Below, piece by piece: positions 60,718-64,000 of a stretch of 64,000 nt of DNA. The notes beneath the pieces are model-generated. The model was not told where the DNA came from. It saw only the letters and a program-made list of their open reading frames with translations, and ran no database searches. Where the stretch lies: the NCBI GenBank assembly GCA_009801085.1, contig VNWV01000025.1, positions 1 to 64,000 of the forward strand, read 5' to 3'. The position numbers and the translations under genes were made by a program. Source of the stretch: Lasiodiplodia sp. COLG20 (lineage: Eukaryota > Ascomycota > Dothideomycetes > Botryosphaeriales > Botryosphaeriaceae). Position 1 is the first letter of the stretch, and the number at the start of each line of letters is the position of its first letter.

Positions 60718-62426
60718 CTACGCCCTCTCAACCATCCACCTCCCACCCCTCAGCATCCTCCGCACATCCCCCCACCCCACCCTTCCACCAATCCACACAA
60801 ACGCCGCCACACCCGTGACCCCCGACACCGCCGCAATAACGGCATTCATATCGCCATACCCAATCTTCTCCTTCAACGCGCCCGCAACCAGCGGGCCGAT
60901 CGTCAAGCCAGCGCTGAACACCATGCTGCTCAATCCATACAGCTGTGCATACGGGCCGTCCGCACCAAAAAAGTCCGGATTGCGCTCGTGGAACTTCTTG
61001 ACGATGGCGCCGGCCTCGACGATGCTGGGGGCGCTGGTGCCGGCGAGGCCGGCGCCGGCGAGGAAGAGGAGGGCGGACCAGATGGCGATTTGCTTCTTGG
61101 GGTCGGCGCAGGTGGCGAGGGTTTTGAGGGCGGCCGAGGAGGGCGGCTCGCGGGGGTTGATGGAGGCGAGGAGGGAGAGGGAGGAGGGTGACGAAGGGCA
61201 GGGGCGCGGGAGGCGGAGGAGGATGAGAACGGGGACGAGGTAGAGGTAGGCGAAGGTGGCGACGGGCTTGGTGCCGGCGCGGTCGATGGCCCAGCCGAAG
61301 ACGGGGCCGAGGAGGAAGTCGGAGACGCCGAGTGGGAGGAAGAGGAGGCCGGATTTGAGTGAGGAGAAGGTGTAGTATTGCTGTGCGACGGTGGGGACGG
61401 TCTGGCGTCGATTAGCGAGAGATTGGGATGTATGGAATGCGTGACTTACCGCGTCAAAGGCGCCAAGGAGGAATGCCTGAACTCCGGCGATAACGAAGGC
61501 AGTGACTAAACCGGGATGCTTGAGACAGGGCAGCAACTTGAACTTCTGCACAATCGGGGGCTGGTCCGGCGAGATGTAGTAGTAGTCCTGTTCTTTCTTG
61601 GACAGGAGTGGAGTCTCTTCGGTGTCACCGTTCTCTTCGATGGCAGAATCTTGACGATTTCTTTCATGTCGAAGATCCTGATCCAAATCTCCTTGAGTGG
61701 GATCCTTGGTCTCGTAGCGTGCTGCAACTTTCTTCTCTATGACCAACAACCGCATGATAAAATCAACTGCTAGGATTGCGAAGCCAATTCCGAAGACGCC
61801 GGGATAGCCGGCTTTGTCGTAGAGTACGCCTCCCAATATCGGGGCGACCAGATTTCCCACAGAGATGAAGCTGAAGATCTTTGGAAAGTCAGCCAATAGC
61901 TTTATAGGACAGCTGAGCAACTCACGGATCCAATGGTCTTTCCCAGATTCTCCGAGCCGACGGTTTCCAGACATAATGCCAGTCCAATGGTCCACACAAC
62001 AGCAGCAGCCACTCCTTGCAGGACACGAGCAATCACAAGCACAGCCATGCTGTTACCGAAGAACAGCAGCACTGTTGCGGCGAGTAGACTCAGCAAGCCC
62101 AACAGAAATGGGGCCTGACGTGTGCTCACGCGATCGGCCAGCACGCCCGCAACAGGGCTGAAGAGGACACTGGCAGCGGCATAGGCGGTGAGTAAGCCGG
62201 AAACATAGGGTTGGACTTCGGATTCAGGTATTCCCAGGCGGTCATTGAGCATGTAGGGAAGAATGGGAACGATCAAGCCGTAGAGAAACAGGTCGGTAAA
62301 GAGACCAATGGCAACGGTTGCAATGATGAAGAATGTGTTGCTGCGCCATTGGAGGCCGGCGGGCGATATCGAGTAGTCGGCAGATATCTGAAGGGTATTG
62401 GCAAGCTTATTCCATGAAGGCGCCAT
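60718..62426 (-). CDS. MFS transporter, DHA1-like (3 exons)
   Basis: Exons on the - strand are 62426-61926, 61878-61450 and 61401-60718, giving 537 residues. The introns (47 and 48 nt) have donors GTGAGT and GTAAGT and end in AAAG and CCAG; all junctions are in phase. The start MAPSWNKLANTL is preferred to an in-frame ATG 16 codons upstream. About 12 membrane helices are visible: six in exon 1 and early exon 2 (FFIIATVAIGLFTDLFLYGL to GIGFAILAVDFIMRLLVI), then a charged cytosolic loop (about 205-265), then six more. The loop 2-3 signature GVLADRVSTRQAP and the helix-5 motif GVAAAVVWTIGLAL suit a proton antiporter of the drug/vesicular-amine type. The substrate cannot be inferred. It lies in the plasma or vacuolar membrane. 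Confidence 0.88.
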
Positions 62427-64000
62427 TGTTGCCGCTGAAGCCGTACGACGTCGGCTGTTGTTGTGCGACCGCACTCAGAGAATTGGACAGCGTAAACCAC
62501 CCGGTGTGGAAGAGGGAGAATCCGATCGACAAACGTAGAGCCGCTTAAGTACGATACACCGGGGATAAGGCGAAAGTCGAGACGCGGATAGCTCCGTGAC
62601 GGCTGTTTGAGCGACGCGGTAGGGAGCTCAGCGGCAGAGGCGGATCAACAGCCAGTGCACATTTAGGAGGCGGCAATTGAAATGTGCACGGAACCGCAGC
62701 GAAGGCGTGATGATCAGCCGTGGGCGAGTCCGGGGGTGAAATTGCGAGAGGCGTGGTGGTTGATGATAAGGACTAAGCGGGTGACGACGACGTCATGATT
62801 AGGGAAGCACGCCATCGGCCTGGTCGTCCCTTTCCTCGGGGCCGGCCACGTCAAACTCCTGCAATAATAAAACTCCGCCCCATCGACACGCGCATGCAGC
62901 CACCCGGAAATGTCACCAAGATGACTGTCTGAAATTGTTTCGGGCTGCAGGTGGTGCTGCAGTTATTCTGTGGAGCAACACCCGCGAGCACCACCCTGCA
63001 CGGACCCGTCTGCCGACGACCTGCCGCGCGTCCAATCACCCTTGGTTCTGCTTTACACACGCTCTGCATGCCAATTATGTCCGACGCAGGCCTCGCATGC
63101 TTCATTCGTGTTCTCACAGTGCCTTCGACTCCCTTGCGAGCGTGCAGGCGGCTGCAGACGGCATTGTGAGCCGATTCTCGTTTGCCGATACGGCGCCCTG
63201 CATCGGCCAGGCTCTCAGGGACTCTGGACGCCCAGCTTTCCCCACGAAAAAACACCACAAAAACCTCGCAACAGCCAAGAGGCCAAGACGACCAACTCGC
63301 CAAGCCCTCTAGCGCAGACGTTCGAACTTATGCACCGTCCTTGCCGAGGGTAAGGAAACTTATTGAGAATCCCCGAACCCTCGCTTGCCACCCGGCTCCA
63401 GAAAGCTGTCCATGCCCTATTTTTACTCCATTCTTCGCCGCACCGCCTGTCTAAACCTTTTTCATCTAGCCCGCACTTTCTCTTCCTCGTCTTTGCCGTT
63501 CCGCTTTGCCTTCCCGTCACCAAGCTTCGCGTGAAACCATGGTACGCCCAGACCACGTGTGACCTTCCCGACCACCCGTCAGCACTGTCCTGCTTAGGGC
63601 TCACCTCATCCTTACGTACATACCTGCAGTCAGTACAATGCCTATAGTCCGCCACCGAACACTTTGTTCTTCGTAACCGTGGTTTACAAGAGAACTGTTC
63701 AGGTGGAGCGGTGAACGCCAAGCTCAAACAACAATGCATCTACGTGAACAACAATTGCTCAATTTTTGATACTATGAATCCACAACACCAAGTCAAGAGT
63801 GGAAATTTCCCTTTCGTTTGATATCATGCTAGCCTTCGCCAACTATAGCCATGTATGGATGTACGCAACTACAACAATTGTCGAGTGTTTTTAAATCTCG
63901 TATTGTTATCTACTGTCAACCATTCTAGGTGGTGTGAGATAGAAGTAAGTTGGCATTCATTCATCCGCAACTGACATTTCTAGTATTATCCGTAGCCAGA
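62427..64000. other. Promoter region of the MFS gene and unassigned right end
   Basis: Short frames on both strands (for example 63215-63739 on the - strand) show no domain or splice logic. Nothing is supported up to the window edge. Confidence 0.5.

Noticed and set aside
41637..62426. A biosynthetic gene cluster (regulator, transporter, peptidase)
   Set aside because: No backbone or tailoring enzyme is present, and the genes are many kilobases apart in mixed orientations.
63215..63739. 174-residue - strand frame at the right end
   Set aside because: No domain or start context, and overlapping + strand frames are of equal quality.

Overview
The window is genomic DNA of a filamentous ascomycete (Pezizomycotina; the class cannot be fixed from the sequence). 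The evidence is a set of short introns of about 47-84 nt with GTRAGT-type donors and CTRAY branch points, a HET-domain heterokaryon-incompatibility gene, a fungal Zn(II)2Cys6 regulator, an eqolisin (family G1) acid peptidase, an intron-containing tRNA-Glu, and coding DNA rich in G+C with NNC codons between more A+T-rich spacers.

Layout. The first 38 kb holds nine consecutive genes that all read on the + strand: four coiled-coil genes (1947, 7461, 14364, 17334), two genes with a short non-standard zinc-cluster motif (18928, 22204), one Q-rich gene (26773) and two large disordered basic/acidic proteins (30018, 32816). None resembles a named family that I recognise, but they fall into paralogue sets that can be aligned by eye. 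The coiled-coil genes at 1947, 7461 and 17334 share a gapless 26-residue box. The genes at 22204 and 26773 share a C-terminal domain of about 90 residues. The genes at 30018 and 32816 share a core of about 300 residues. I read this as a locally expanded, lineage-restricted gene array and as the best candidate for something undescribed. The spacers inside it carry a family of about 80-bp hairpin elements built on a nested palindrome, plus a diverged 210-bp tandem duplication that looks RIP-mutated.

The second part is conventional accessory fungal genome. A hAT-like MITE lies at 38.2 kb. It is followed by a HET gene whose start codon is split by an intron, a secreted eqolisin, a small RING-finger protein, a six-exon Zn2Cys6 regulator, a secreted Pro-rich tandem-repeat protein, a tRNA-Glu, a small multi-pass membrane protein, a possible charged-protein gene interrupted by one in-frame stop, and a DHA1-type MFS transporter. 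Long stretches (3.7-7.4, 42.5-44.2, 44.7-46.5, 52.9-56.9, 58.8-60.7 and 62.4-64 kb) show no supportable gene.

How the genes work together. No operon-like or biosynthetic logic is visible. Several array proteins look nuclear (AT-hook, zinc clusters, basic tails) and others look like structural coiled coils, one of them membrane-anchored. The HET gene, the peptidase, the transporter and the secreted repeat protein fit a fungal accessory region concerned with self-recognition and environment-facing functions.
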